This document shows positions 47,993 to 56,124 of a DNA stretch of 64,000 nt, in pieces. Positions within the stretch are counted from its first letter, which is position 1. Each line of letters opens with the position of its first letter. The position numbers and the translations under genes were made by a program. The notes under the pieces are model-generated. The model did no database searches. It was not told the origin of the DNA and worked only from the letters and a program-made list of their open reading frames with translations. The DNA comes from CAILZL01 sp963748005 (GTDB lineage: Bacteria > Pseudomonadota > Gammaproteobacteria > Steroidobacterales > Steroidobacteraceae), in contig CAVVHH010000002.1 of the NCBI GenBank assembly GCA_963748005.1, positions 806,001 to 870,000 of the forward strand, in the 5' to 3' direction.

Positions 47993-49156
47993 TCAAGTGT
48001 CCACCGTCACCCACGAACGCTCCTTTCCCGAATGGATAACCGCCTTGACGAAAGCCACGGCTTCTATGCCTGCATCTACTTGTGGCACTGTGGTTGCAGC
48101 CGGATCGGGAGGGCGATTTTCCATTGCTGCCCGGATAAGCTCGGCGGCATCCAGATAGGTGTTGGCGAAACACTCAAGGTACCCCTCAGGTAGTCCGGCC
48201 GGCATACGGGTCACACGTGCCGCTGCTTTGCCAATGCCAAATCCGCCGCGAGTCAAGGTAGTGGGCGGTTTGCCGTATTCGGTGACCTTGAGATGATTCG
48301 GCGTCTCGCCATTCCACTCGACCCCGCCACGCTCGCAATAAACCCGCAACCTGAGGCCGTTTTCGCTACCTGGTGCGACCTGTGACGCCCACAATGAGCC
48401 ACGAGCGCCACCGCTGTACCTCAGCAATACGTTGATGTCGTCATCCATCTTCCGGCCAGGCACAAAGCTGGAAACCTCCGCCATGACGGATTCAATCTGC
48501 AAGCCGGTAACATAGCCAGCGAGGTTGAACGCGTGGGTACCAATGTCGCTCGTGCAAGCCCCAAGACCGACGCGTGACGGGTCGGTTCGCCATTCAGCGC
48601 CTTTGTGTCCTCGGCTTTCCACGGCTTCAGTCAGCCAGTCTTGCGCATACTCGACTTGTACACATCGGACTTTGCCAAACCTGGCTGAAACTACAATGTC
48701 ACGCGCTTCGCGAACCATTGGGTAGCCGGTATTGTTGTACGTGACAACAAAAACGACTCCTGCAGCGATCGCACGAGCTTTCAAGTCCCTTGCTTCTGCA
48801 ACGGTCGCCGTCAGGGGCTTGTCGCAAATGACGTGGAAACCCTTTTCAATGGCAGCGATCGCATTTTCGTAGTGGAGATGATTGGGAGTCGCGATGACGA
48901 CTGCGTCAATTCCGTCCGGTCGCGATGCTTCTGCCGAAAGCATGTCGTCAGCATTTTCATAGATGCGATCAGGCTGCAACCTGAGCTGCTGGCCCGACTG
49001 TTTTGCGCGTTCGTGATCAGAGGAGAAGGCGCCTGCGACCAGCTCGAAATGATCGTCAAGTCGACCGGCGATGCGATGAACAACCCCAATGAATGATCCG
49101 ATTCCACCTCCGACCATACCAAGTCGAATGCGCGATGGATGTATATTCTCAGTCAT
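47993..49156 (-). CDS. Gfo/Idh/MocA-family oxidoreductase
   Basis: A 387-residue NAD(P)-dependent dehydrogenase from ATG 49156 (MTENIHPSRIRLG). Rossmann region LGMVGGGIGSFIGVVHR, then the family's CDKPLTATVAEAR with the Lys-Pro pair, and TSDIGTHAFNLAGYVTG with the catalytic His region. It would oxidise a sugar, inositol or glycoside. A second member of the family lies at 30314-31459, only distantly alike. The next gene on the strand, DUF1479, follows after 318 bases; the upstream 426 bases have motif B and a direct repeat. Confidence 0.87.
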   Translation of the reverse strand: MTENIHPSRIRLGMVGGGIGSFIGVVHRIAGRLDDHFELVAGAFSSDHERAKQSGQQLRLQPDRIYENADDMLSAEASRPDGIDAVVIATPNHLHYENAIAAIEKGFHVICDKPLTATVAEARDLKARAIAAGVVFVVTYNNTGYPMVREARDIVVSARFGKVRCVQVEYAQDWLTEAVESRGHKGAEWRTDPSRVGLGACTSDIGTHAFNLAGYVTGLQIESVMAEVSSFVPGRKMDDDINVLLRYSGGARGSLWASQVAPGSENGLRLRVYCERGGVEWNGETPNHLKVTEYGKPPTTLTRGGFGIGKAAARVTRMPAGLPEGYLECFANTYLDAAELIRAAMENRPPDPAATTVPQVDAGIEAVAFVKAVIHSGKERSWVTVDT

Positions 49157-49582
49157 TGTCACCGCCCCAGATCTATGGTGTTGCGTTATCCCTGATGAGC
49201 TGTTCGTCTGAAATGAGGCACGCACTCTTTTGAATGGGTTTCAAGCCAGACTACTTAATCTCTGCCTCAGTCTTTTATTCGCTCGAACAGTACTTGCTTG
49301 CGTTCAGCACTTCTTGCTTGCAGGTCAGAATCTAATGTCTAGGCTTGAAGGCGAGTAATGCAAGGCTCGCCAATATCAGTACTATTCTTGCGTTGCAGTT
49401 TTGCTCTGTAACCCGGCATGGACAATGCGCTCGCCCCCGCATGATCCAGTTTGGTTTGCTCGTCAAGCGAAGGTTTTAACCGGAGTCGGTTAACTCCCTG
49501 CTGGCATCTTCTCGCGCAACAATGTCTCCGATGCCATTTACAAGCGTTCGTGATCGAGCCAGTCTGTCGCCGACGCCTGGGA
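49157..49582. other. Regulatory region of the dehydrogenase gene
   Basis: 426 bases with no gene. It contains an imperfect direct repeat CAGTACTTGCTTGC (49288-49301) and CAGCACTTCTTGCTTGC (49305-49321) and motif copy B (about 49369-49392). Both would suit an AraC-type regulator. Confidence 0.4.
49369..49392. promoter_or_regulatory. Repeated motif, copy B (candidate operator)
   Basis: GCCAATATCAGTACTATTCT then TGCG, 20 of 24 bases like copy A. It lies about 215 bases upstream of the dehydrogenase start. A weaker copy C is at about 50287-50310. Confidence 0.4.
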
Positions 49583-50092
49583 TCATGCCGGCTGAGATAC
49601 AGATCCTGCGGCCGCGATTTTCGCCGCGACCAAGCCTGCAACCCAACCCGAGATGGCACCGACAAGAATTGGCGCCATGACAGGGTACAGGCTGGCGACC
49701 TCCGGCTTCATTTGCGCACCGAAGTAGCCAAGCAGCCCGAGAAACCAGCCAACAGGGCTATTTAGAGGAGGTGTCACCGTGGAGAGCACGGCAAAGCCAG
49801 CCAGCAGGAATACCACCAGCATAAGGGCGAAAGAACCAAGCGCTGGGGCGATGGCTCCGAGGAACAGCGCTCCGCCAATCCCGAGCGGCACGCCAAGCAA
49901 CGCGCATGAAACCGCCGACCATCCCGCCTTTGTGCTCCCGTTTCCTGTTACGTAAGTGCTCCATCCGAGAAACATCAGCCAGGGCGCAAGGTTCATCGCC
50001 GCGCACAGACCAGCGGAAAGGCCCGCGAGAGTCGCGATCCACGCGGCAATCCAGAGGAAGTTCGGACCGCCGCGGTCAAATAGTTTCTTCAT
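49583..50092 (-). CDS. DUF1097 family membrane protein
   Basis: A 169-residue inner-membrane protein from ATG 50092 (50101 is also possible). About five hydrophobic helices. The DUF1097 pattern is visible: FLWIAAWIATLAGLSAGLC, MNLAPWLMFLGWSTYVTGNG, then WSAVSCALLGVPLGIGG, and NSPVGWFLGLLGYFGA. Function unknown. It stands alone in this stretch, with a HigB-HigA relic on the other side. Confidence 0.78.
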   Translation of the reverse strand: MKKLFDRGGPNFLWIAAWIATLAGLSAGLCAAMNLAPWLMFLGWSTYVTGNGSTKAGWSAVSCALLGVPLGIGGALFLGAIAPALGSFALMLVVFLLAGFAVLSTVTPPLNSPVGWFLGLLGYFGAQMKPEVASLYPVMAPILVGAISGWVAGLVAAKIAAAGSVSQPA

Positions 50093-50219
50093 ATCGCTCA
50101 CCTGGGAGGCTCTAGAGTCGACAGTCCGGCCGACACCAGCGCTCCGCTCCCGTTGTTATTAGCTGTTTTTTGACTTGCTTTTCTGAGTGCCCCCGCAGCA
50201 CGTGACGCGGAATGGGCCA

Positions 50220-50777
50220 ATGAACGCTCGCCTTCAGTTGATAGGTGAATGTATCGTCATCAATGCCTGTCAATACCGCCCCAAATGCCAAATTTCGATA
50301 CTATCCCCGCATGTATCGCCTCCTGCGGATGCTAATCGCTCCTTTGGTTCGGCAAGCATCCTTCAGGACGGGCGCGTTGCGTTCAATATTGCAGGCGACA
50401 AGCATCGAATGGTTGTCTGGACCAATTATCCCTACGGGGTGGTTTACGGAAGGTTCATTGGCACGCACGCAGAGTGCGACAAGGTGGACGTGCTGGTGAC
50501 GCTCGTGGAAGCGTACGAGCGCAAGAATTATCCACTGGACTTTCCGGACCCTGTCGAAGCGATCAAATTTGAAATGGACCAGCGCGGCTTGACGGTGAAA
50601 GATCTGGAAGACGTGATCGGACGGGCGAATCGTGTCTACGAATTGTTGACCTACCGACGTTCACTGACATTGCCGATGATTCAGCGTCTCCATGGCAAAT
50701 TGGGCATACCCGCTGAATCACTTATCAAACCTTCCGCTGCATCCGAGCGCCGCACCGGCCAAGTGCAGCCGATTTAA
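50220..50777 (+). CDS. HigB-HigA in-frame fusion, toxin N-terminus missing
   Basis: The start at ATG 50220 is uncertain (frame open from 50187). Residues 35-90 match the C-terminal half of HigB toxins: ADANRSFGSASILQDGRVAF, NIAGDKHRMVVWTNYP, YGVVYGRFIGTHAECDKVD. Without a stop it passes into the HigA antitoxin: VLVTLVEAYERKNYPLDFPD, AIKFEMDQRGLTVKDLEDVI, GRANRVYELLTYRRSL, MIQRLHGKLGIPAE. In normal loci the HigB stop and the first 40 or so HigA residues lie between those two points, so a deletion has joined them. The RNase N-terminal half is lacking, so toxin activity is not expected; the HigA helix-turn-helix is whole. Confidence 0.7.
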   Translation: MNARLQLIGECIVINACQYRPKCQISILSPHVSPPADANRSFGSASILQDGRVAFNIAGDKHRMVVWTNYPYGVVYGRFIGTHAECDKVDVLVTLVEAYERKNYPLDFPDPVEAIKFEMDQRGLTVKDLEDVIGRANRVYELLTYRRSLTLPMIQRLHGKLGIPAESLIKPSAASERRTGQVQPI

Positions 50778-50788
50778 ATGGCGCAACG

Positions 50789-51010
50789 TCAGAGCTGAAC
50801 CGGCGGCTCGGCAATTCCGCGGAACAGTGAATCAGCAATGAAGTAAGTCAAACCATCATGCGTTGATGGATTCGGGATGTGTTCTTGTGCCGACGTGATC
50901 AGCAGCGTTTTCAAATTGCCACCGCCGAATGCAGGACAGGAGCTGCGCACGCCCAGCACCGTCACCGCCACATCAAAGCAACTATCGGGCAGATAACGCG
51001 CGGCGCGCAT
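50789..51010 (-). pseudogene. SMP-30/gluconolactonase 3'-end remnant
   Basis: On the minus strand the frame reads CFDVAVTVLGVRSSCPAFGG then LKTLLITSAQEHIPNPSTHD and ends FRGIAEPPVQL. The same end occurs in the full gene at 51982-52851 with changes. The remnant lacks everything upstream of about the last 70 codons. It lies after the SDR gene, so the SDR is bracketed by two SMP-30 ends. Confidence 0.8.
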
Positions 51011-51077
51011 CGAACGTATCCTCGCGCAGCTCAAGCAGCAGATACTCGCGAGGCCCCATTTCAATCATCGCTGCAGG

Positions 51078-51914
51078 TCAAACACCGCTGTAGGCGTTGA
51101 AACCGCCGTCCACTGGGAGAATGACGCCGGTGATGAAAGCCGATTGGTTGGACAGCAGGAAAAGAGTGGGGCCGACCAGCTCGCTCTGTTCCCCGAAACG
51201 ATGCATTGGGGTGTTTTCCAGCACCCGTCGATAGCGGTCCGTCAGGTTTCCGTTTTCGTCGAAGGCGAGGAACTTGAGCTGTTCGGTCAGGAAAAAACCT
51301 GGGGCAATGGCGTTGACCCGGACCCCGGTTTTGGCCAGGTGAACGGCCAGCCATTCCGTGAAGTTGCTCACCGCGCACTTGCCTGCCGAGTAAGCTGGAA
51401 TCTTGGTCAACGGCCGGTAGGCGTTCATCGAGGAAATATTCAGGATCGCGCCCTGTTTCTGTTGCACCAACAGCGGACCCAGTATTTGCGAAGGCAGCAC
51501 CGTGCCCATGAAATTGAGATCCAGCGTCGAGCGGAAAGATGCTTCCGGCAGATCGAAAAAGCTGCCTTTGAGATCCTGCTGGCCGAGCTCGACTTGTTCG
51601 ATGGCGGTGGTCGCTTTGGGACTGTTGCCGCCGGCACCGTTGATGAGGAAATCGAGGTGGCCGAATTGATCGACAAGTGCGTCACGCGCGGCGGCGATGG
51701 AATCTTTATCGAGCACGTTGCAACTCAGCCCCAATGCCTTGGTGCCGTGCCGCTCCGTCAGCTCTTGCGCCAGTTGCGTGGCTTTCCCGCCGTCGAGATC
51801 GAGAATGGCGACGCGCATGCCGTTTGCAGCCAGACCATGCCCCAAAGCATGGCCGATCACGCCGGCTCCGCCGGTGATGGCCACCGTTTTATTTTTCAGA
51901 TCTTCAAACGCCAT
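51078..51914 (-). CDS. SDR-family oxidoreductase, D-mannonate/fructuronate-type
   Basis: A 278-residue classical SDR from ATG 51914. Cofactor motif TGGAGVIGHALGHGLA (about residues 14-29), INGAGGNSPKA (NNAG position), Ser in ISSMNAYRP, Tyr-x3-Lys in AYSAGKCA, and end TGVILPVDGGFNAYSGV. The block LDLNFMGTVLPSQILG with the insert before it is that of D-mannonate oxidoreductase-like SDRs. It would act in sugar-acid catabolism. It follows the SMP-30 lactonase gene on the same strand after about 67 bases. Confidence 0.86.
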   Translation of the reverse strand: MAFEDLKNKTVAITGGAGVIGHALGHGLAANGMRVAILDLDGGKATQLAQELTERHGTKALGLSCNVLDKDSIAAARDALVDQFGHLDFLINGAGGNSPKATTAIEQVELGQQDLKGSFFDLPEASFRSTLDLNFMGTVLPSQILGPLLVQQKQGAILNISSMNAYRPLTKIPAYSAGKCAVSNFTEWLAVHLAKTGVRVNAIAPGFFLTEQLKFLAFDENGNLTDRYRRVLENTPMHRFGEQSELVGPTLFLLSNQSAFITGVILPVDGGFNAYSGV

Positions 51915-51981
51915 GGAATGCAACCTCTGGTAAACGATGTCAGTAAACGATGCCGGGTCGGGGGTAATAAAGCGCGCGAAC

Positions 51982-52851
51982 TCAGAGCTGAACCGGCGGC
52001 TCAGCAATGCCGCGAAACGGTGAATCTGCGAGAAAGTAAGTCACACCATCGTGAGGCGATGGATTGGGAATGTGTTCCTGTGCCGAGGTGATCAGCAGTG
52101 TTTTCAGATCGCTGCCGCCGAATGCGGGACAGGAGCTGTGCACACTGGGCACCGACACGGCCACATCGAAGCGACCATTCGCCAGATAGCGCGCTGCACG
52201 CGCCGAGCCCCACTGCGCATTCCAGATCGCGCCTTCGGCATCCACCACTGAACCATCGGGAAAGCGGTTCTCGGCGCGCAGATCGATAAATGGTTCGTAG
52301 TCACCCTTGGGCCAGCCTTTTGAATCGAGTGGCTGTCTGAAGATGATCTGCTTCGGCGTGTCGGTGAAGTAAGCAAGTGTTCCGTCCGGCGCAAAGCAGA
52401 TCGAATTCGGGATACTGATGCGGTCGTAAATGCGCCGGAGCTCACCGCGATAAAAACGATAGATGGCGCCCGCCTCTGCTTCCGCTGACTTGCCCATGGT
52501 ACCGATCCAGAAACCACCATGGGGATCGACACGACCATCGTTTGATCGCGTCACCGGATTATTGGCGTCCAGCGCAGTAATGATCTCGCGCTTGCCGGTG
52601 TTGATATTGAAACGGGATAGCGAAGTTTCAGAAGCCATGAACAAGTGATCGTGATCCAGCCAGCCCGCCGCAGACACGTGTTCGTCGAACTGCCATTCAA
52701 GCTGCAGTCCACTCAAACCTGAACTGCCCGGCTCTCTGCTCAGCAGCTTCTTGTTGATGACATCAAACCAGAAAAATTGCTGACGCAGCGGATGCCACAT
52801 CGGCCCCTCGCCCAGGAAACAGGCACGGTCATCGAACACGCTTACGTTCAT
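51982..52851 (-). CDS. SMP-30/gluconolactonase family lactonase
   Basis: A 289-residue six-bladed propeller enzyme. Family marks: LGEGPMWHPLRQQFFWFDV at the start (metal Glu near residue 15), NDGRVDPHGGFWIGTMG with metal Asn/Asp, ISIPNSICFAPDGTLAYFTD and the end RGIAEPPVQL. It hydrolyses sugar lactones to acids with a divalent metal. Beside an SDR, an aldo-keto reductase and a sugar isomerase it fits an oxidative sugar route: aldose to lactone to acid. Confidence 0.9.
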   Translation of the reverse strand: MNVSVFDDRACFLGEGPMWHPLRQQFFWFDVINKKLLSREPGSSGLSGLQLEWQFDEHVSAAGWLDHDHLFMASETSLSRFNINTGKREIITALDANNPVTRSNDGRVDPHGGFWIGTMGKSAEAEAGAIYRFYRGELRRIYDRISIPNSICFAPDGTLAYFTDTPKQIIFRQPLDSKGWPKGDYEPFIDLRAENRFPDGSVVDAEGAIWNAQWGSARAARYLANGRFDVAVSVPSVHSSCPAFGGSDLKTLLITSAQEHIPNPSPHDGVTYFLADSPFRGIAEPPVQL

Positions 52852-52855
52852 GGGC

Positions 52856-52933
52856 TCAGTCGACCAGATACATCAGCACCTTGAGTGCCTTCTTGTCCAC
52901 GCACAGGTTGAAGGCGGTCTCCCACTCCGGTTT
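52856..52933 (-). pseudogene. Zinc-type alcohol dehydrogenase C-terminal scrap
   Basis: On the minus strand, 25 codons read KPEWETAFNLCVDKKALKVL then MYLVD and a stop, immediately followed by the SMP-30 ATG. The pattern WE.AF.L...KALKVL is the usual end of medium-chain zinc dehydrogenases. An in-frame stop precedes it, so only a tail remains. Confidence 0.4.
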
Positions 52934-53118
52934 TCACCAAGGCTTTCATCAATGTCCTCGAAGCTTAAAAGTTCCGGTTATTGCGGAGTTCGCCCGGATG
53001 TCGCAGCCATGCTTGCCAGAGACCTCACGAAACGAAAATTACAAATTTCTCTAACAGAATCTAAATTTTTTCAACATCGATCATATAAGAGATTGCATTG
53101 CGTGAGAATCGCCGGCTA
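52934..53118. other. Junk-like, A/T-rich gap
   Basis: 185 bases between the zinc-dehydrogenase scrap and the sugar isomerase stop. A visibly A/T-rich stretch (53040-53090) stands out from the GC-rich surroundings. Nothing coded is supported. Confidence 0.4.
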
Positions 53119-54033
53119 TTAGCCTTTGTAAGCGATCAACCACTCCGCGCTACGTTTATATGACTCGAGGATGCTCAGCTCGGCCGGCGCGAGTGCCGCG
53201 CCATCAAGTGTCGCCGCACCATAGGCACCAACTTCCGCGATGACGCTCTCGACATTGGCCTGTCGCGCCAGCTGGAAAATTTGTTTCCAGTCGAGAATGC
53301 CAGCCCCGACCGGAACGGCAGCCTTGCCCGGCACGAAGTCCTTCGCGTGAAACGAGAAGTAACGATTGTTGTACTTGCGGAAGTACTCGACGGCATCGCC
53401 ACCGCCAAACGTCAGATTGCCGACATCGATCTGGAAGCGGACGATCGAGGGATCGGTGCTCGCCATCAGCAGATCCCACGGGATGTCGCCTTGCGGGGTC
53501 CTGACGAATTCAATCTCGTGGTTGTGATAGGCGATCGTCAGACCTTCCTTCTTCGATGCAGTACCGAACCGGTTCAGGTCTTCAGCCATGGTCTTCCAGT
53601 CATCGGAGGCGATCATCTTCGGCCGCGGACCGCAGATCACATGTCGCACACCCAGCGCGTTGGCGTAGTCCAGTGTCTGACTGAGGCTGTTGCTCCACAA
53701 CCCATAGCCGAAGTGACAGACATTGCAGTCGAGGCCAACCCGCGTGAACTCGGCGCGCAGCTGCTTGCCGGTGCGCGTGGTGTACGGATTCATTGCCACC
53801 ATGTCGATGAGCTTGTAGCCCATCGCCACCATCTGCCTGAGCGTGCCGTCCCAGTCCTTGTTCAGGTCGGGCACGATCTCGAAGGCCTGAAAGCCCAGCG
53901 GGATGCGGCTGCTTTGACCGAGTGCAGCACTCAATGACGCGTTCGACATCAAGGCTGCGCTGGCAACGGCGGCGCTACTGCGGCACAGAAACTCCCGACG
54001 CGTAAGGCTCACGCATGTTCTCCCGTATGACAT
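53119..54033 (-). CDS. TIM-barrel sugar phosphate isomerase/epimerase with Tat-type signal
   Basis: A 304-residue protein. Near the N-terminus is a twin-arginine signal, SLTRREFLCRSSAAVASAA, so it is probably exported folded. The rest is an AP-endonuclease-2/xylose isomerase-like barrel: PLGFQAFEIVPDLNKDWDGT, LTIAYHNHEIEFV (metal His/Glu), IVRFQIDVGNLTFGGGD and FSFHAKDFVPGKA (metal Asp/His), VIAEVGAYG (late Glu). Export fits the secreted FG-GAP protein whose stop lies directly before its ATG (no gap), so the two work together in the periplasm, probably on oxidised glycosides (inference). Confidence 0.83.
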   Translation of the reverse strand: MSYGRTCVSLTRREFLCRSSAAVASAALMSNASLSAALGQSSRIPLGFQAFEIVPDLNKDWDGTLRQMVAMGYKLIDMVAMNPYTTRTGKQLRAEFTRVGLDCNVCHFGYGLWSNSLSQTLDYANALGVRHVICGPRPKMIASDDWKTMAEDLNRFGTASKKEGLTIAYHNHEIEFVRTPQGDIPWDLLMASTDPSIVRFQIDVGNLTFGGGDAVEYFRKYNNRYFSFHAKDFVPGKAAVPVGAGILDWKQIFQLARQANVESVIAEVGAYGAATLDGAALAPAELSILESYKRSAEWLIAYKG

Positions 54034-56004
54034 CTAACGCCGGGTGCCTGTGGTCTGGTTAAAAAATACAAACGTCCCCAGCGCCCCGCTGGTGACGATG
54101 TCCGGCTTGCCGTCTTTATTGACGTCACCAACGTCGAGATGGGAGCCGACGCCGGAGCGGTTGTTTACCAGCTCCGGAACAAACTCGGCGCCACCGGGCG
54201 CGGCTGCATTGCGCACCGTTCGATACACATAGAGCACTGGCGCACCGAACGGATCCGGATCACCAAAGCTCATCAGGTGTGACATGTAACGTTTGCCGGT
54301 AATGAAGTCCTTGATGCCGTCTCCATCGATATCTGCAAACGCCGATGCATGAGGTTCAGTAAACATTACATCCCCGGCGTTCTTGGTCAGGAATCCATCC
54401 ATGATCATGTGCTGGACGAAGGTTGGCAGCCCGTCTGTGCCGCGCTTCTGCTCATACCAGGCCAAACCAAAGCCGTGCCCCTCGAGCGGCGTCACCACAT
54501 CATTCAAGCCGTCGCCGTTTACGTCATACACACCCAGCTGTGCACCGCCTGCTCCACCCTGGAATTCGCCACGGCGACCGAAAGCCTGCGGATGAAAAGT
54601 CCACAGGGCCGCTGTTGGTTGCGCGGGTTGCTCCCACCAGCCATAAGCACTGAGCATGTCTTTGCGACCATCCATGTTGAGATCGCCGACGCCAAGACCA
54701 TGACCGATGTACGCGCCCCAGGGGCCGGCCTCAGAGATCAGTGTCGTCGTCCACGTACAGGGGTTCTGATCATCCCAGGTGGAATAGGCCATCGCGTTCC
54801 TGGCCGAGTGAACCAGCTCAGGCTTGCCATTGCCGTCGACATCCTCGAACAACGTCTCCTCATTGCCGATCGGTTTCAGAACTTCGCAGCTTGTCCAGTG
54901 CCGAGACTGCCCTTCAGGATTGAGATAGAGCGTGACTGTGGAATAACCCGCACTGCCGCCGATCGTCAAAACATCATCCCAACCATCCTTGTTGAAGTCG
55001 TACGCAATATTGATAAACGATTTTTGCGGATAATCCGTGGCGGGGTTGTACCCCACCGGCGTGTATATCTCTTGCATCGCTTTGAAATCAGGACCTTCAT
55101 AGAAGAAGGGCCCGGCAACAATGTCGGACTGTCCATCCTTGTTGAAGTCCGCAACCGCAGGTCCCCACGAGTAGTACATCGCGTCGAGCTGCAGCTTCTT
55201 GAAATTTGGCGACTGGATTTCTGCTGGTGTGACGCGTCGGTTGAGATCCTTTACGCGCACGTTGCGGAAGCGAACTGTCCCATTGCCGCCCACGTAAAGC
55301 GCCACAGCGCCGTGCGCACCGGCAGTTGCTGGAGCCTGACTATCGGGAAGATATTGCGAACCAGGCGCGCCGTTTAACGAAGGCCTGAGCATCTCGTTGT
55401 AGGCAATAAAATTTACGGAGTTCCAGTCACCGGGTTTGTAATCGCCTCGCTCGCGTTCTATTCCCGGAACGTCCACCCCGGCGGGCATGGCTGCAGGTCT
55501 GAGCGACGTCAGCGAAGCACGTCCTTCATCGGAAATGTTGCCGATTGAACTCGCCAGCCCGCCGTCATTGCGCCCCTTTGGCAGAGGCGACCGCGCAATC
55601 TCGCGTCCTTGAGAGTCGATTTCGACAGTGAAAACACCACCGCCCGTTGGCGCAGAAGACAACAGAATGCCGCGCAGGCCGCCTTTGGCGGTTGGTTCGG
55701 CGCGAAAGAGAATTCCGGCCGCGCAATCTCCATCACAGCGAAATTCAGCGTAGCCCGCCAGATTGGCCAGCTGTACCGGCATCACCAGCCATCCATTGGA
55801 GCCTTGAGCTGGGCGACCCACGATCTCGCCATTTTGCGTCGTCCAGCGCGCTGCGCCGAGCGTCTTCGATCCTGGCAGATCTGCAGCGCTGAACAACTTA
55901 TCCGCGGCGAAAGTAGGGCCTGCAGCCTGTACTTCTGCTGTCCCCAGCGGAAATACGATGGTGGCAATCAAGGCCACTGAGTACGCGCGAAACATGTTTG
56001 ACAT
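54034..56004 (-). CDS. Secreted FG-GAP/VCBS repeat protein with DUF1080-like domain
   Basis: A 656-residue paralogue of the protein at 28225-30081. Signal peptide at 1-28 (SVALIATIVFPLGTAEVQA). DUF1080-like jelly-roll at about 35-260 (ADLPGSKTLGAARWTTQNGE, YKPGDWNSVNFIAYNEMLRP, VALYVGGNGTVRFRNVRVKD). FG-GAP propeller from about 285 with loops ADFNKDGQSDI, YDFNKDGWDDV, EDVDGNGKPEL, GDLNMDGRKDM, YDVNGDGLNDV, ADIDGDGIKDF, GDVNKDGKPDI. It heads an exported pair with the Tat-signal isomerase. The substrate is probably a polymer or glycoside in the envelope. Confidence 0.85.
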   Translation of the reverse strand: MSNMFRAYSVALIATIVFPLGTAEVQAAGPTFAADKLFSAADLPGSKTLGAARWTTQNGEIVGRPAQGSNGWLVMPVQLANLAGYAEFRCDGDCAAGILFRAEPTAKGGLRGILLSSAPTGGGVFTVEIDSQGREIARSPLPKGRNDGGLASSIGNISDEGRASLTSLRPAAMPAGVDVPGIERERGDYKPGDWNSVNFIAYNEMLRPSLNGAPGSQYLPDSQAPATAGAHGAVALYVGGNGTVRFRNVRVKDLNRRVTPAEIQSPNFKKLQLDAMYYSWGPAVADFNKDGQSDIVAGPFFYEGPDFKAMQEIYTPVGYNPATDYPQKSFINIAYDFNKDGWDDVLTIGGSAGYSTVTLYLNPEGQSRHWTSCEVLKPIGNEETLFEDVDGNGKPELVHSARNAMAYSTWDDQNPCTWTTTLISEAGPWGAYIGHGLGVGDLNMDGRKDMLSAYGWWEQPAQPTAALWTFHPQAFGRRGEFQGGAGGAQLGVYDVNGDGLNDVVTPLEGHGFGLAWYEQKRGTDGLPTFVQHMIMDGFLTKNAGDVMFTEPHASAFADIDGDGIKDFITGKRYMSHLMSFGDPDPFGAPVLYVYRTVRNAAAPGGAEFVPELVNNRSGVGSHLDVGDVNKDGKPDIVTSGALGTFVFFNQTTGTRR

Positions 56005-56124
56005 CCCCCGGCAGTTCTTGAAATCACCACCATCTCAACGCAACTGATGTCGCACGGGTATGCAGACTCGTGTCCTCGTTTCGTCAGGCCCTGCGTCTTT
56101 GCTTCTTGCCCGATATAGATCCGC

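Noticed and set aside
52850..53122. 90-codon plus-strand frame between the lactonase and the isomerase
   Set aside because: It runs antisense to the zinc-dehydrogenase scrap and A/T-rich filler and resembles no protein.
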